A DNA stretch of 64,000 nt from Streptomyces sp. NRRL B-3428 (GTDB taxonomy: Bacteria > Actinomycetota > Actinomycetes > Streptomycetales > Streptomycetaceae), in assembly GCA_000721375.1 (NCBI GenBank), contig JOGW01000001.1, positions 124,001-188,000 of the forward strand, written 5' to 3'. The notes beneath the pieces are model-generated. The model did not search any database. It saw nothing but the letters and a program-made list of their open reading frames with translations, and was not told the DNA's origin. The translations under genes were made by a program, and so were the position numbers. This document shows, piece after piece, positions 7,661 through 14,871 of the stretch; position 1 is the stretch's first letter; each line of letters starts with the position of its first letter.

Positions 7661-9399
7661 CGTGATTCCGCTTCCCTTCGGGTGGGCTCGGCTTGAGTGG
7701 GCTCGGCTCGGGTGGGCTCCGCTTGAGCGGGCTCGGCTTCCCGCGGCCCGCCGATCCTGGTCCGCGGTGCCTCGGCACGCAGCGCCTCCGGCAGTACGAC
7801 GGTGAACTCCGCGCCCCCGTCGGCCCCTTCGCCGACCTGCGCGCTGCCGCCCTGGCGCTCGGCCAGCCTGCGGACCAGGGCGAGACCGATCCCGCGACCC
7901 CGGTGCGCCGGGGACTCCTTGGTGGACCAGCCCTCCGTGAAGATCAACTCCCGCTGGTCCGGCGGCACCCCGGGCCCCGAATCCCGTACGCGCAACACGA
8001 CCTCACCGCCGTCCGCCCGCACTTCCACCTCGACCTCGGCCCGCAGACTGCCCGCCGCCGCGTCCAGCGCGTTGTCGACGAGGTTGCCCGCGATCGTCAC
8101 CAGGTCCTGCGGACCGACAAGACGGTCGGGCAGCAGCGTCCCGGCGCAGAGTCGCAGCGTCACGCCACGCTCCGAGGCCACCGTCGCCTTGCCGACGAGC
8201 AGCGCGGCGAGCAGCGGATCGTGGATCTTCTCCGTGATCTGCTCGGCGGTCACGCGCTGGGCTCCTGCCGCCTCGCCGACGAACTCCACGGCGTCCTCGT
8301 ACATCTCCAGTTCGAGCAGGCCGAGCAGCGTGTGGAGGTGGTTGGCGTGCTCGTGGTCCTTGGCGCGCAGGGCGTCGATCAGACCGCGGGTGGAGTCGAG
8401 TTCACGGCCGAGCTGCTCCAGTTCGGTGCGGTCGCGCAGGGTGGCCACGGCGCCTCCGTCGTGTGTGGGCATCCGGTTGGCGATCAGGACGCGCAGCCCT
8501 CGTACCGTCACCAGGTCCGTGCCGGTCACCCGCCCCGCGAGCACGTCCGTGGTGCGTCCTTCGCCCAGCGCCTCGTCCAGCGGCCGGCCCACAGCCTCCT
8601 CGTCGAGCCCGAGCAGCCGCTGTGCCTCGTCGTTGAGCAGCCGGATCCGGCCGTCGCGGTCGAGCGCGACCACGCCTTCGCGGATGCCGTGCAGCATCGC
8701 CTCGCGTTCGGCGAGCAGCGCCGAGATATCGGAGAAGGCCAGGTCACGGGTCTGCTTCTGCACCCTGCGCGCAATCAGATACGCGGCGAGCGCGCCGACG
8801 GCGAGGGCGCCGCCCGCATACGCGAAGAGCCCGGGGATCGCGTTGAGCAGCCGAGCGCGGACACTGTCGTACTCGATGCCGACCGAGACCGCGCCGACGA
8901 TCGAGCCGTCCTCGTCGCGCAGCGGCACCTTGCCGCGGGCCGAGCGCCCGAGGGTGCCGTTGTCGATCTCCATCACATCGCGCCCGGCAAGCGCGTCGCT
9001 GGGGTCGGTGGAGACGACCTTGCCGATCTGCTCGGGGTTCGCATGCGACCAGCGCACCCCGCGCCGGTCCATCACCACGATGTACTCGGCGCCCGTGGCC
9101 TCGCGGATCCGCTCGGCCTCCTCCTGCACCGGACCGCCCTCGGTGGGCTCGGTGTCCTGAAGGTGTTCGGCGATCTGCGGGGCGGCCGCGGTGGCCTCCG
9201 CGATCGCCAGCGCCCGCCGCATCGCCTGGTCGTCCATCTCCTTGCCGAGCGGCGCGAGGAACAGACCGGTCGCGAGGACGGCCACTCCGGCGGCGATTCC
9301 CAACTGCATCAGGAGCACCTGCGAGAACACCCTGCGCGGCAGCCCCAGGCGGGGTCTGCGCAGGCGTCGGCGCGTGCTGCCGGTTGCGGAGGGGGTCAT
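7657..9399 (-). CDS. CitA/DcuS-type sensor histidine kinase
   Basis: A kinase of about 580 residues. After a short basic N-terminus there is one membrane helix (VLLMQLGIAAGVAVLATGLF), an extracytoplasmic ligand-binding domain of the CitA/DcuS PDC type, a second helix, a cytoplasmic PAS domain and a kinase core. In the kinase core, the N-box is in GNLVDNALDAA and the G-box in GRGIGLALVRRLAE. I prefer ATG 9399; an upstream GTG at 9468 after AGGAC is possible but adds an unusual tail. The last residues are a repeat of AEPT units. It overlaps the response regulator and is divergent from the SDR gene. The ligand is probably a carboxylate. Confidence 0.9.
   Translation of the reverse strand: MTPSATGSTRRRLRRPRLGLPRRVFSQVLLMQLGIAAGVAVLATGLFLAPLGKEMDDQAMRRALAIAEATAAAPQIAEHLQDTEPTEGGPVQEEAERIREATGAEYIVVMDRRGVRWSHANPEQIGKVVSTDPSDALAGRDVMEIDNGTLGRSARGKVPLRDEDGSIVGAVSVGIEYDSVRARLLNAIPGLFAYAGGALAVGALAAYLIARRVQKQTRDLAFSDISALLAEREAMLHGIREGVVALDRDGRIRLLNDEAQRLLGLDEEAVGRPLDEALGEGRTTDVLAGRVTGTDLVTVRGLRVLIANRMPTHDGGAVATLRDRTELEQLGRELDSTRGLIDALRAKDHEHANHLHTLLGLLELEMYEDAVEFVGEAAGAQRVTAEQITEKIHDPLLAALLVGKATVASERGVTLRLCAGTLLPDRLVGPQDLVTIAGNLVDNALDAAAGSLRAEVEVEVRADGGEVVLRVRDSGPGVPPDQRELIFTEGWSTKESPAHRGRGIGLALVRRLAERQGGSAQVGEGADGGAEFTVVLPEALRAEAPRTRIGGPREAEPAQAEPTRAEPTQAEPTRREAESR
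7681..7740 (-). repeat. 15-bp tandem repeats at the 3' end of the CitA-type kinase
   Basis: About four imperfect copies of GTGGGCTCGGCTTGA (plus strand) encode the C-terminal AEPT-type repeats of the kinase. They lie beyond the ATPase core, so copy number may vary harmlessly. They adjoin the coupled start of the response regulator. Confidence 0.75.
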
Positions 9400-9506
9400 G
9401 TCCACGAACGGTACGGGGGTGTGCGTCCGCTGCCGAAATGCGTCGGGGGGTGCTGTGAGCGGGCTCACGTCTTGTCCTGGAGCGCGCGGCGGGTTGGGAT
9501 GGGGGC

Positions 9507-10313
9507 ATGCCGAGTCCAGCGCAGCCGTCCACCGCCCGTCTGACAGAGGCCCTCCTGTCCTCAGGTCACCGTTTCGCCGAACGCGTGGCCGTCGTCACCG
9601 GAGCCGCCTCCGGGATCGGAGCGGCCACCGCCGAGCGGCTCACGGCCGAGGGTGCCGCCGTGGTCCTCACGGATGTCGACGCTGAGCAGGGCATCGACCT
9701 CGCCGAACAGATCCGCAGCAAGGGCGGCATCGCCGCTTTCGTACGGGCCGACGCAGCCGATCCCGCCGACTGGGACCGGGTCGTGGCGGCCGCGCACCAC
9801 TTCGGACCGGTGGACGTCCTGGTCGGCAACGCCTTCACGGTCGAGGTGGCACCCGCCCATGAACTCTCCCTGGAGTCCTGGCGCCGCCAGCTCGATGTCA
9901 ACCTCACGGGCTCCTTCCTCGGCTTCAAGGCGGTACTGCCGGATCTGCGCGCACAGCGCGGCGCGGTCGTCCTGACCTCGTCCGTCCACGCCCACAAGGG
10001 AATTCCGGGCCACCCCGCGTACGCCGCGAGCAAGGGCGCTCTGCTGTCGCTCTGCGGCCAGCTCGCGGTCGAGTACGGGCCCGAGGTGCGGGTCAACTGC
10101 GTCCTGCCCGGGCCGATCCTGACCGCCGCATGGGACCGGGTGAGTGAGGAGGACCGGGCGCGCAGTGTGGCCGAGACCGCGGCGGCGCGGTTCGGGACGC
10201 CCGACGAGGTGGCGGCGGCCATCGCGTTCCTCGCGGCGGACGAGGCCGGGTACATCACCGGGGCGAGCCTGGTGGTCGACGGCGGGTGGAGTGTGGTGAA
10301 GGGGTCGGCGTAG
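9507..10313 (+). CDS. Short-chain dehydrogenase/reductase
   Basis: A 268-residue classical SDR oxidoreductase using NAD(P). The Rossmann motif TGAASGIG is near residue 31. An acidic residue in LTDVDAEQ after beta-2 favours NAD. The active site has the serine in VLTSSVHAHKG and the tyrosine and lysine in YAASKGALLSL. The usual NNAG motif reads VGNAF here. The C-terminus GASLVVDGGWS is standard. ATG 9507 starts 107 bases from the divergent kinase start. The substrate cannot be inferred. Confidence 0.9.
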   Translation: MPSPAQPSTARLTEALLSSGHRFAERVAVVTGAASGIGAATAERLTAEGAAVVLTDVDAEQGIDLAEQIRSKGGIAAFVRADAADPADWDRVVAAAHHFGPVDVLVGNAFTVEVAPAHELSLESWRRQLDVNLTGSFLGFKAVLPDLRAQRGAVVLTSSVHAHKGIPGHPAYAASKGALLSLCGQLAVEYGPEVRVNCVLPGPILTAAWDRVSEEDRARSVAETAAARFGTPDEVAAAIAFLAADEAGYITGASLVVDGGWSVVKGSA

Positions 10314-10338
10314 GGCGCCCGCACCGCGTGAAAACCAT

Positions 10339-10368
10339 TTGAGTGACCACGGAGACCGCTGTTAACGT
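10339..10368 (+). promoter_or_regulatory. Promoter for leader ORF and hydrolase
   Basis: TTGAGT at 10339-10344 and TAACGT at 10363-10368 are separated by 18 bases and resemble a vegetative promoter. Transcription would begin around 10375, about 30 bases before the leader reading frame. Confidence 0.6.
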
Positions 10369-10405
10369 CCTGGCAGCCGTGCGAGAGACCGAGGAGGTGG
10401 TACCC

Positions 10406-10459
10406 GTGAACACACTATTCACGTGGGTGCTCTCCTCTGGGGTCACGGTCGGGCGATAG
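10406..10459 (+). CDS. Short leader (upstream) reading frame, 17 codons
   Basis: GTG 10406 follows a near-perfect ribosome site, GAGGAGGTG at 10391-10399, and the frame ends at TAG 10457. The peptide would be VNTLFTWVLSSGVTVGR. Its stop codon is the first base of a long hairpin that ends exactly at the hydrolase ATG, so ribosome progress here should affect that structure. The strong ribosome site, promoter distance and hairpin placement suggest a regulatory leader rather than a functional product. I do not recognise the peptide. Confidence 0.55.
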   Translation: MNTLFTWVLSSGVTVGR

Positions 10460-10503
10460 GTCGTCCGGGAGCGCCGTATCGAGCCCTCCCGAAAGGCACG
10501 ACC
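10459..10503 (+). promoter_or_regulatory. Long 5'-leader hairpin masking the hydrolase start
   Basis: GGTCGT at 10459-10464 pairs with ACGACC at 10498-10503, and CGGGAG at 10466-10471 pairs with CTCCCG at 10486-10491. The ribosome site GAAAGG at 10491-10496 is inside the structure and the ATG is the next base. The 5' arm begins in the leader-frame stop codon. Confidence 0.6.
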
Positions 10504-11262
10504 ATGCATGTCACCTCTGAACGACGCCTCGACGACGGTCTCGTCGAGCGCACCTTCACACTCGGCGAGATCCCCGGCTTCCTGTGGACTCCCGATTCCG
10601 CCTCCGCGACAGCGCCCGTGCCGCTGATCCTGCTCGGCCACCCGACCCTCGGCCTCGACAGGATGTACCCCCGCCTGGTGGCCCGAGCCCGCAGCGCCGC
10701 GGCGGAGGGGTTCGCCGCTGCCACCATCGAGCTTCCCGGGTGCGGTGACCGTCCGCGCTGGGACACCCTCGCGCAGGCCGGCGCCGAACTGCGCCGGGTC
10801 ATGCAGGCCGGTGAGCCGGTCACCGAGGAGATCATCGACGCACTCGTCCTGCCGCTCGTCGAAAAGGCCGTCCCCGAATGGCAGTCGGCCCTGGACGCCC
10901 TTCTGGAACTGCCCGAAGTGGGCGGCCCGGTCGGGTACTCGGGCGGGGTGATCTCCATCGGCGTACGCCTCGCACTGGTCGACCCGCGCATCGAGGCCGC
11001 CGGTCTGTTCGCCGGCAGTTTCGTGCCGCGCGCCATCATGGAGGAAGCCCGCCAGGTCACCATCCCGTTGCACGTCCTGCTGCAGTGGGACGACGAGGGG
11101 AACGACCGGCAGGCGGCCCTCGACCTGTTCGACGCCTTCGCCAGCAAGGAGAAGACCTTGCAGGCCAACATGGGCGGGCACACAGGGGTCCCGCAGCACG
11201 CGGGGGAGGATGCGGCGAGGTTCTTCTCGCGGCATCTGCTCCCGATGCCGCAGTCGAGGTAA
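10504..11262 (+). CDS. Alpha/beta hydrolase, dienelactone-hydrolase-like
   Basis: A 252-residue cytoplasmic hydrolase. The nucleophile elbow is GYSGG (serine). A candidate acid is in LQWDDEGND and the histidine is in NMGGHTGV. The N-terminus has ILLGHPTLG in the oxyanion position. The ATG is fixed by GAAAGG upstream, although the frame is open earlier. Expression probably depends on the leader frame and hairpin at 10406-10503. Substrate unknown. Confidence 0.85.
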   Translation: MHVTSERRLDDGLVERTFTLGEIPGFLWTPDSASATAPVPLILLGHPTLGLDRMYPRLVARARSAAAEGFAAATIELPGCGDRPRWDTLAQAGAELRRVMQAGEPVTEEIIDALVLPLVEKAVPEWQSALDALLELPEVGGPVGYSGGVISIGVRLALVDPRIEAAGLFAGSFVPRAIMEEARQVTIPLHVLLQWDDEGNDRQAALDLFDAFASKEKTLQANMGGHTGVPQHAGEDAARFFSRHLLPMPQSR

Positions 11263-11271
11263 GGCTCCTGT

Positions 11272-11326
11272 GCGGTGCGGGAGTTGAGGCGTGAGGTCGT
11301 CAGACCCCGGCCAGCTCCCGCACCGC
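11272..11326. terminator. Hairpin between convergent hydrolase and Suc_Fer genes
   Basis: GCGGTGCGGGAG at 11272-11283 and CTCCCGCACCGC at 11315-11326 are perfect 12-base complements with a 31-nt loop. The right arm lies within the last codons of the Suc_Fer gene. The position between convergent genes suggests a bidirectional terminator. Confidence 0.45.
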
Positions 11327-12235
11327 CACCACATCCATCCGCGCCGGGGACCCGAGGGCACCCCCACAGGTCTCCGGACGCGGTGGCTGGGCGGCGCCTT
11401 GCGCGACGGTGACGGTCCAGGCTCGGCCGTCCGTGTGGGCGATCGTCAGCTGCCACTGTGGTGCGCCGTCGACGGCGGCCGAACTTTCACTGCGTACGAC
11501 CGAAAGCACCCCGGCCCGCTCCTCGCCCACCGCCGTGCGCACCGCGAGCTCCGCGGCCTGGCCGGGGCGCTCCCAGGCGGAGCTGCCGCGGCAGCCGTCG
11601 GTCAGGATGCGGTCCTCGCGTACCGCCGTGAGGACGTTCTTCACGGCGGCGGCGTCGAGACGGCCGTACGCGTAGCCGTACGGCAGGACGAGCAGCGTCG
11701 GTGAGAAGCGGTGGCCGCCGAGGTGGGTGACCTCCCAGGTTCCGCCCGCGCCCGCGGCCGCAAGTTCGGCGGCGAGGGGGCGGCCGAGCAGGGCGCAGCA
11801 GCGGTCCCGCTTGCCGTTGGTGCAGACGAGCGCGAGCGGTTCGCCGGTGTGCTCGCCGCCCGCCAACTCGGCGTCGAACGAGGCGACTTCACCCCGGCCG
11901 AGCGCCGCGAAGTCCAGCTTCAGGAGCCGGGCGGGATCGGCGATGACGGCGCTGTGCAGCCAGGCTCCGCCCGGAGTGACATGGGCGGCGTACACCTGAC
12001 GCCGGACGGGGGAGTGCGAGTCGGCATGCCGGCCGGGGCGGCGGATCAGCGCGACCCGTACGCCGGTGTTCTCGGCGGCCGCTTCGAGCGCGGCGCCGAG
12101 TTCGGCATCGAGGTGGCTCGAAGTCAGCGCTTTGGCGCCCCAAGGGCCCGGCTGCTCCAGGAGCAGCCAGGTGGTGGCGGTGGCCGCGGTGCCCGCGAGC
12201 GGCTCGTCGAGGACGCGGGAGGCGGTGGCGCACAT
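11300..12235 (-). CDS. Sucrase/ferredoxin-like (Suc_Fer) protein
   Basis: About 311 residues of the Suc_Fer-like family, a thioredoxin-fold ferredoxin type expected to bind a 2Fe-2S cluster. The cluster-binding signature is C-T-N-G-K-R-D-R-C-C near the middle, followed by HLGGHRFSPTLLVLPYG. I choose ATG 12235; GTG 12241, two codons upstream, is equally possible. The start lies 7 bases from an iron-box sequence, which suggests repression by a DmdR/IdeR-type regulator when iron is replete. A role in iron reduction or iron-sparing metabolism is inference. Confidence 0.85.
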   Translation of the reverse strand: MCATASRVLDEPLAGTAATATTWLLLEQPGPWGAKALTSSHLDAELGAALEAAAENTGVRVALIRRPGRHADSHSPVRRQVYAAHVTPGGAWLHSAVIADPARLLKLDFAALGRGEVASFDAELAGGEHTGEPLALVCTNGKRDRCCALLGRPLAAELAAAGAGGTWEVTHLGGHRFSPTLLVLPYGYAYGRLDAAAVKNVLTAVREDRILTDGCRGSSAWERPGQAAELAVRTAVGEERAGVLSVVRSESSAAVDGAPQWQLTIAHTDGRAWTVTVAQGAAQPPRPETCGGALGSPARMDVVAVRELAGV

Positions 12236-12241
12236 ACTCAC

Positions 12242-12260
12242 GTAGGTGAGCCTAGCCTGA
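12242..12260 (-). promoter_or_regulatory. Iron box (DmdR1/IdeR-type operator)
   Basis: GTAGGTGAGCCTAGCCTGA matches 15 of 19 positions of the palindromic consensus TTAGGTTAGSCTAACCTAA, including the central AGCCTA. It lies immediately upstream of the Suc_Fer start codon, where a bound repressor would block initiation. Confidence 0.65.
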
Positions 12261-12391
12261 GTTGGCCGGGGTGGTCGCCGGGACGGTGCAGAGCGGGCAG
12301 CCCACGGGGTGGTGGACATTCCGGCAGTCGTACGTGAATTCTCGCGCACAGACCGCAAATCATCGACAGATAGCGGTCATACGTCGAGAGC

Positions 12392-13402
12392 TCAGCTGCG
12401 TACCGCCTGCGCCGTCGAGCCGCGCACCACCAGTTCGGGCTCGAAGAGCAGCTCTTCGGAAGGCACCGAACTCCCCGCGATCTGCAGCGAGAGCAGCTCC
12501 ACGGCGGCCCGTCCCATCGCCTCGATGGGCTGGCGGACGGTGGTGAGCGGGGGCTCGGTGCAGTTCATGAACGCGGAGTCGTCGTAGCCGACCACCGAGA
12601 TCTCCCGCGGCACGTCGAGCCCGCGGCGGCGGGCCGCTCGCACCGCGCCGAGCGCCTGCGGGTCGCTCGCGCAGATGAGGCCCGTGACGCCGGCGTCGAT
12701 CAGCCGGGTGGCCGCGGCCTGGCCGCCTTCGAGCGAGAACATCCCGCGCACCACGTGCTCGTCGGGCAGCGAACCGCCCGCCGCCTTGGCCGCCGCCCGC
12801 GCGCCGATCAGCTTGCGCTGCGAGGGCATGTGGTCGGCCGGGCCGAGCACCAGGCCGATGCGCTCGTGGCCGAGCGAGGCGAGGTGGCGCCAGCTCTGCT
12901 CCACGGCGGATGCGTCGTCGCAGGAGACCGCCGGGAAGCCGAGATCCGCGATGGCCGCGTTGATCAGGACGACCGGGATGTTCCGTGCGGCCAGCTGCTT
13001 GTAGTGGTCGTGCGGGGCGTCGGCCTGGGCGTAGAGGCCGCCCGCGAACACCACGCCGGAGACCTGCTGTTGGAGCAGCAGCTCCACGTAGTCCGCCTCG
13101 GAGACCCCGCCCTTGGTCTGGGTGCAAAGGACCGGGGTCAGGCCCTGCTGGGCGAGGGTGCCGCCGATGACCTCGGCGAACGCCGGGAAGATCGGGTTCT
13201 GCAGCTCGGGCAGGACGAGGCCGACCAGTCGGGCGCGTTCGCCGCGCAGCTGGGTCGGCCGTTCGTAGCCGAGCACGTCCAGGGCGGAGAGCACGGACTG
13301 CCGGGTGGCCTCGGAGACGCCGGGCTTGTTGTTGAGCACCCGGCTGACCGTGGCCTCGCTGACCCCGACCTTCTTGGCCACTTGAGCAAGTCGTCGCGTC
13401 AT
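12392..13402 (-). CDS. LacI-family transcriptional regulator
   Basis: A 336-residue repressor. The N-terminal helix-turn-helix is standard (VAKKVGVSEATVSRVLNNKP), with the hinge LDVLGYERPTQLR. A periplasmic-binding-protein-like effector domain follows, with VVGYDDSAF typical of sugar-responsive members. It is transcribed toward the Suc_Fer gene with a 156-base gap. A palindrome just upstream of its start suggests autoregulation. No sugar operon adjoins it, so the targets are unknown. Confidence 0.92.
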   Translation of the reverse strand: MTRRLAQVAKKVGVSEATVSRVLNNKPGVSEATRQSVLSALDVLGYERPTQLRGERARLVGLVLPELQNPIFPAFAEVIGGTLAQQGLTPVLCTQTKGGVSEADYVELLLQQQVSGVVFAGGLYAQADAPHDHYKQLAARNIPVVLINAAIADLGFPAVSCDDASAVEQSWRHLASLGHERIGLVLGPADHMPSQRKLIGARAAAKAAGGSLPDEHVVRGMFSLEGGQAAATRLIDAGVTGLICASDPQALGAVRAARRRGLDVPREISVVGYDDSAFMNCTEPPLTTVRQPIEAMGRAAVELLSLQIAGSSVPSEELLFEPELVVRGSTAQAVRS

Positions 13403-13417
13403 GGGCGCAAGATTAGC

Positions 13418-13428
13418 GCAAGCCTTGC
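13418..13428 (-). promoter_or_regulatory. LacI-type operator candidate
   Basis: GCAAGCCTTGC is an odd-length palindrome (GCAAG-C-CTTGC) 16 bases upstream of the LacI-family start. Further GCGCAAG and TTTGCG half-sites flank it. It resembles TTGCAA-type operators of Streptomyces sugar repressors. Confidence 0.45.
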
Positions 13429-13501
13429 ATTCTGTTTGCGGTGCGTCGGAGTTGATTGAATCCAGCTGCCCACGGGGTCCGTGGAGGGGCTGTTCAGGCA
13501 G

Positions 13502-14764
13502 TTATGTCCGGGACTTGACCGGCGTCGGAAGGGGCTGCGGTGGCCGTGCTCCGGTGTAGTGCCCGCTGGGCCGCATCCGCAGCGGACGCTCGCCGTACTC
13601 CTCCAGGGCGTGCGCGATCCACCCGGCCGTACGGGCCACGGCGAACACCGTTTCGCCGGCTTCCGGCGGCATCTTCCCCGCCACGGTGAGCACGGCCAGC
13701 GCGAGATCCACGTTGGCGTAGAGCTCGGTGTGACGCGCGGTGGTGGTCACCACGTCACGCGCCGCTTCGAGCGCCTCGCGCGCCTCCGGTACGTCCGCCA
13801 GAGCGGCGAACAGGGCCTGCGCACGCGGGTCTTCACGCGGATACAGCCGGTGGCCGAGGCCCGGCACCCGTCGCCCCGCCCGCAGATGGTCGGCCACGAC
13901 CGCTGCCGCGCTGCCCCGTTCGAGGACCTCCGTGAGCATCCGGTGCGCCAGACCGCTGGCCGCTCCGTGCAGAGGGCCTTCGAGCACACCGAGTCCGGCG
14001 GAGACCGCGGCGTAGGGATGGGCGTGCGCCGAGGCCGCCACTCGTACGGCCAGGGTGGAAGCGGCCAGGTCGTGGTCGATGAGCAGCACAAGTGCCCTGT
14101 CCAGTGCGCTCATCCACTGCGCGTCGGGTGCGCGACGCGTCAGCCTCGGCCACAGCCGGCCGGCGATGGTGTGCTCGTCGAGCGTCCACTCGCCCGTCTT
14201 CGGCAGCGCGTCGACGAGGGTGGGCACCAGGGCGCGGGCGGTGCCGAGCACGGCCTGCTCGGCGAGGTCGAAACGGAGCGGGTCGGCCGCCGCCGCGGCG
14301 ATCGCCGACACCCGCAGCCGGTCCATCGGCCCGCTGTGCGCGGGCAGCGCCTGCACGGCTTGGCGTGCGGCGCCCACGATCTCCTCGGGAGCCGTGAAGC
14401 GGACGTCCTCGCGCAGGGTGCCGGTCCACAGCCATTCGGCCACCGGTTCGTACGAGTAGTGCGCGGCGAGCTCGGTCGCGTCCACCCCGCGGAAGTAGTA
14501 ACGGTCCTTCTCGATCAGGGTGATCCGGGTCTTCACGGCGAGCTCGCCGGACCCCGAACCGGCCGCGGCTGCACGGGTGTTGCGTCTGGTGAGGGCGTCG
14601 ACCTCCTTGGCGTCGAAGGTGGACCCGCGCCCGCTCTGCTCCCGCCGGCTGCTGAGCAGCCCACGGCTCACGTACGCGTACACGGTCTCGGGCTTCACGC
14701 CGAGCCGCTCGGCCGCCTCCTTGGTGGACAGCCGTCCGCTGCCGCCGCTCTGCTCGCCGCTCAT
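13502..14764 (-). CDS. Citrate-synthase-like protein with N-terminal helix-turn-helix
   Basis: A 420-residue fusion. Residues about 10-65 form a MerR/excisionase-type helix-turn-helix (LSTKEAAERLGVKPETVYAY and a wing), followed by a citrate synthase fold. The catalytic positions look intact: histidine in GPLHGAASG, histidine in GLGHRLYPREDPR and aspartate in NVDLALAV. The start is ATG 14764 with GAGGG upstream. It is divergent from a second citrate-synthase-like gene, and the shared promoter region has dyads. It may be a metabolite-sensing regulator, an enzyme, or both. The DNA-binding role is inference from the N-terminal domain. Confidence 0.85.
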   Translation of the reverse strand: MSGEQSGGSGRLSTKEAAERLGVKPETVYAYVSRGLLSSRREQSGRGSTFDAKEVDALTRRNTRAAAAGSGSGELAVKTRITLIEKDRYYFRGVDATELAAHYSYEPVAEWLWTGTLREDVRFTAPEEIVGAARQAVQALPAHSGPMDRLRVSAIAAAAADPLRFDLAEQAVLGTARALVPTLVDALPKTGEWTLDEHTIAGRLWPRLTRRAPDAQWMSALDRALVLLIDHDLAASTLAVRVAASAHAHPYAAVSAGLGVLEGPLHGAASGLAHRMLTEVLERGSAAAVVADHLRAGRRVPGLGHRLYPREDPRAQALFAALADVPEAREALEAARDVVTTTARHTELYANVDLALAVLTVAGKMPPEAGETVFAVARTAGWIAHALEEYGERPLRMRPSGHYTGARPPQPLPTPVKSRT

Positions 14765-14792
14765 GCCCTCACCGTATCCGCATCTGGATATG

Positions 14793-14835
14793 TTGATTCG
14801 ATCAATATTGACAGTGATGGAGTCAAGGATAGACA
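14793..14835 (+). promoter_or_regulatory. Promoter and dyads between the two citrate-synthase-like genes
   Basis: TTGACA at 14808-14813 and TAGACA at 14830-14835 with a 16-base spacer make a good promoter for the rightward gene. TTGAC at 14808 and GTCAA at 14822-14826 form a dyad covering the -35 and spacer, a MerR-like position. TTGAT-TCG-ATCAA at 14793-14805 is a second, perfect dyad just upstream. Confidence 0.6.
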
Positions 14836-14871
14836 GTCGAGTCAAGTTCAGCACCGAAGGGGAGTGAAGTC

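Noticed and set aside
9400..9468. N-terminal extension of the CitA-type kinase to GTG 9468
   Set aside because: It adds 23 unconserved-looking residues and leaves only 38 bases to the divergent start, though an AGGAC site makes it possible.
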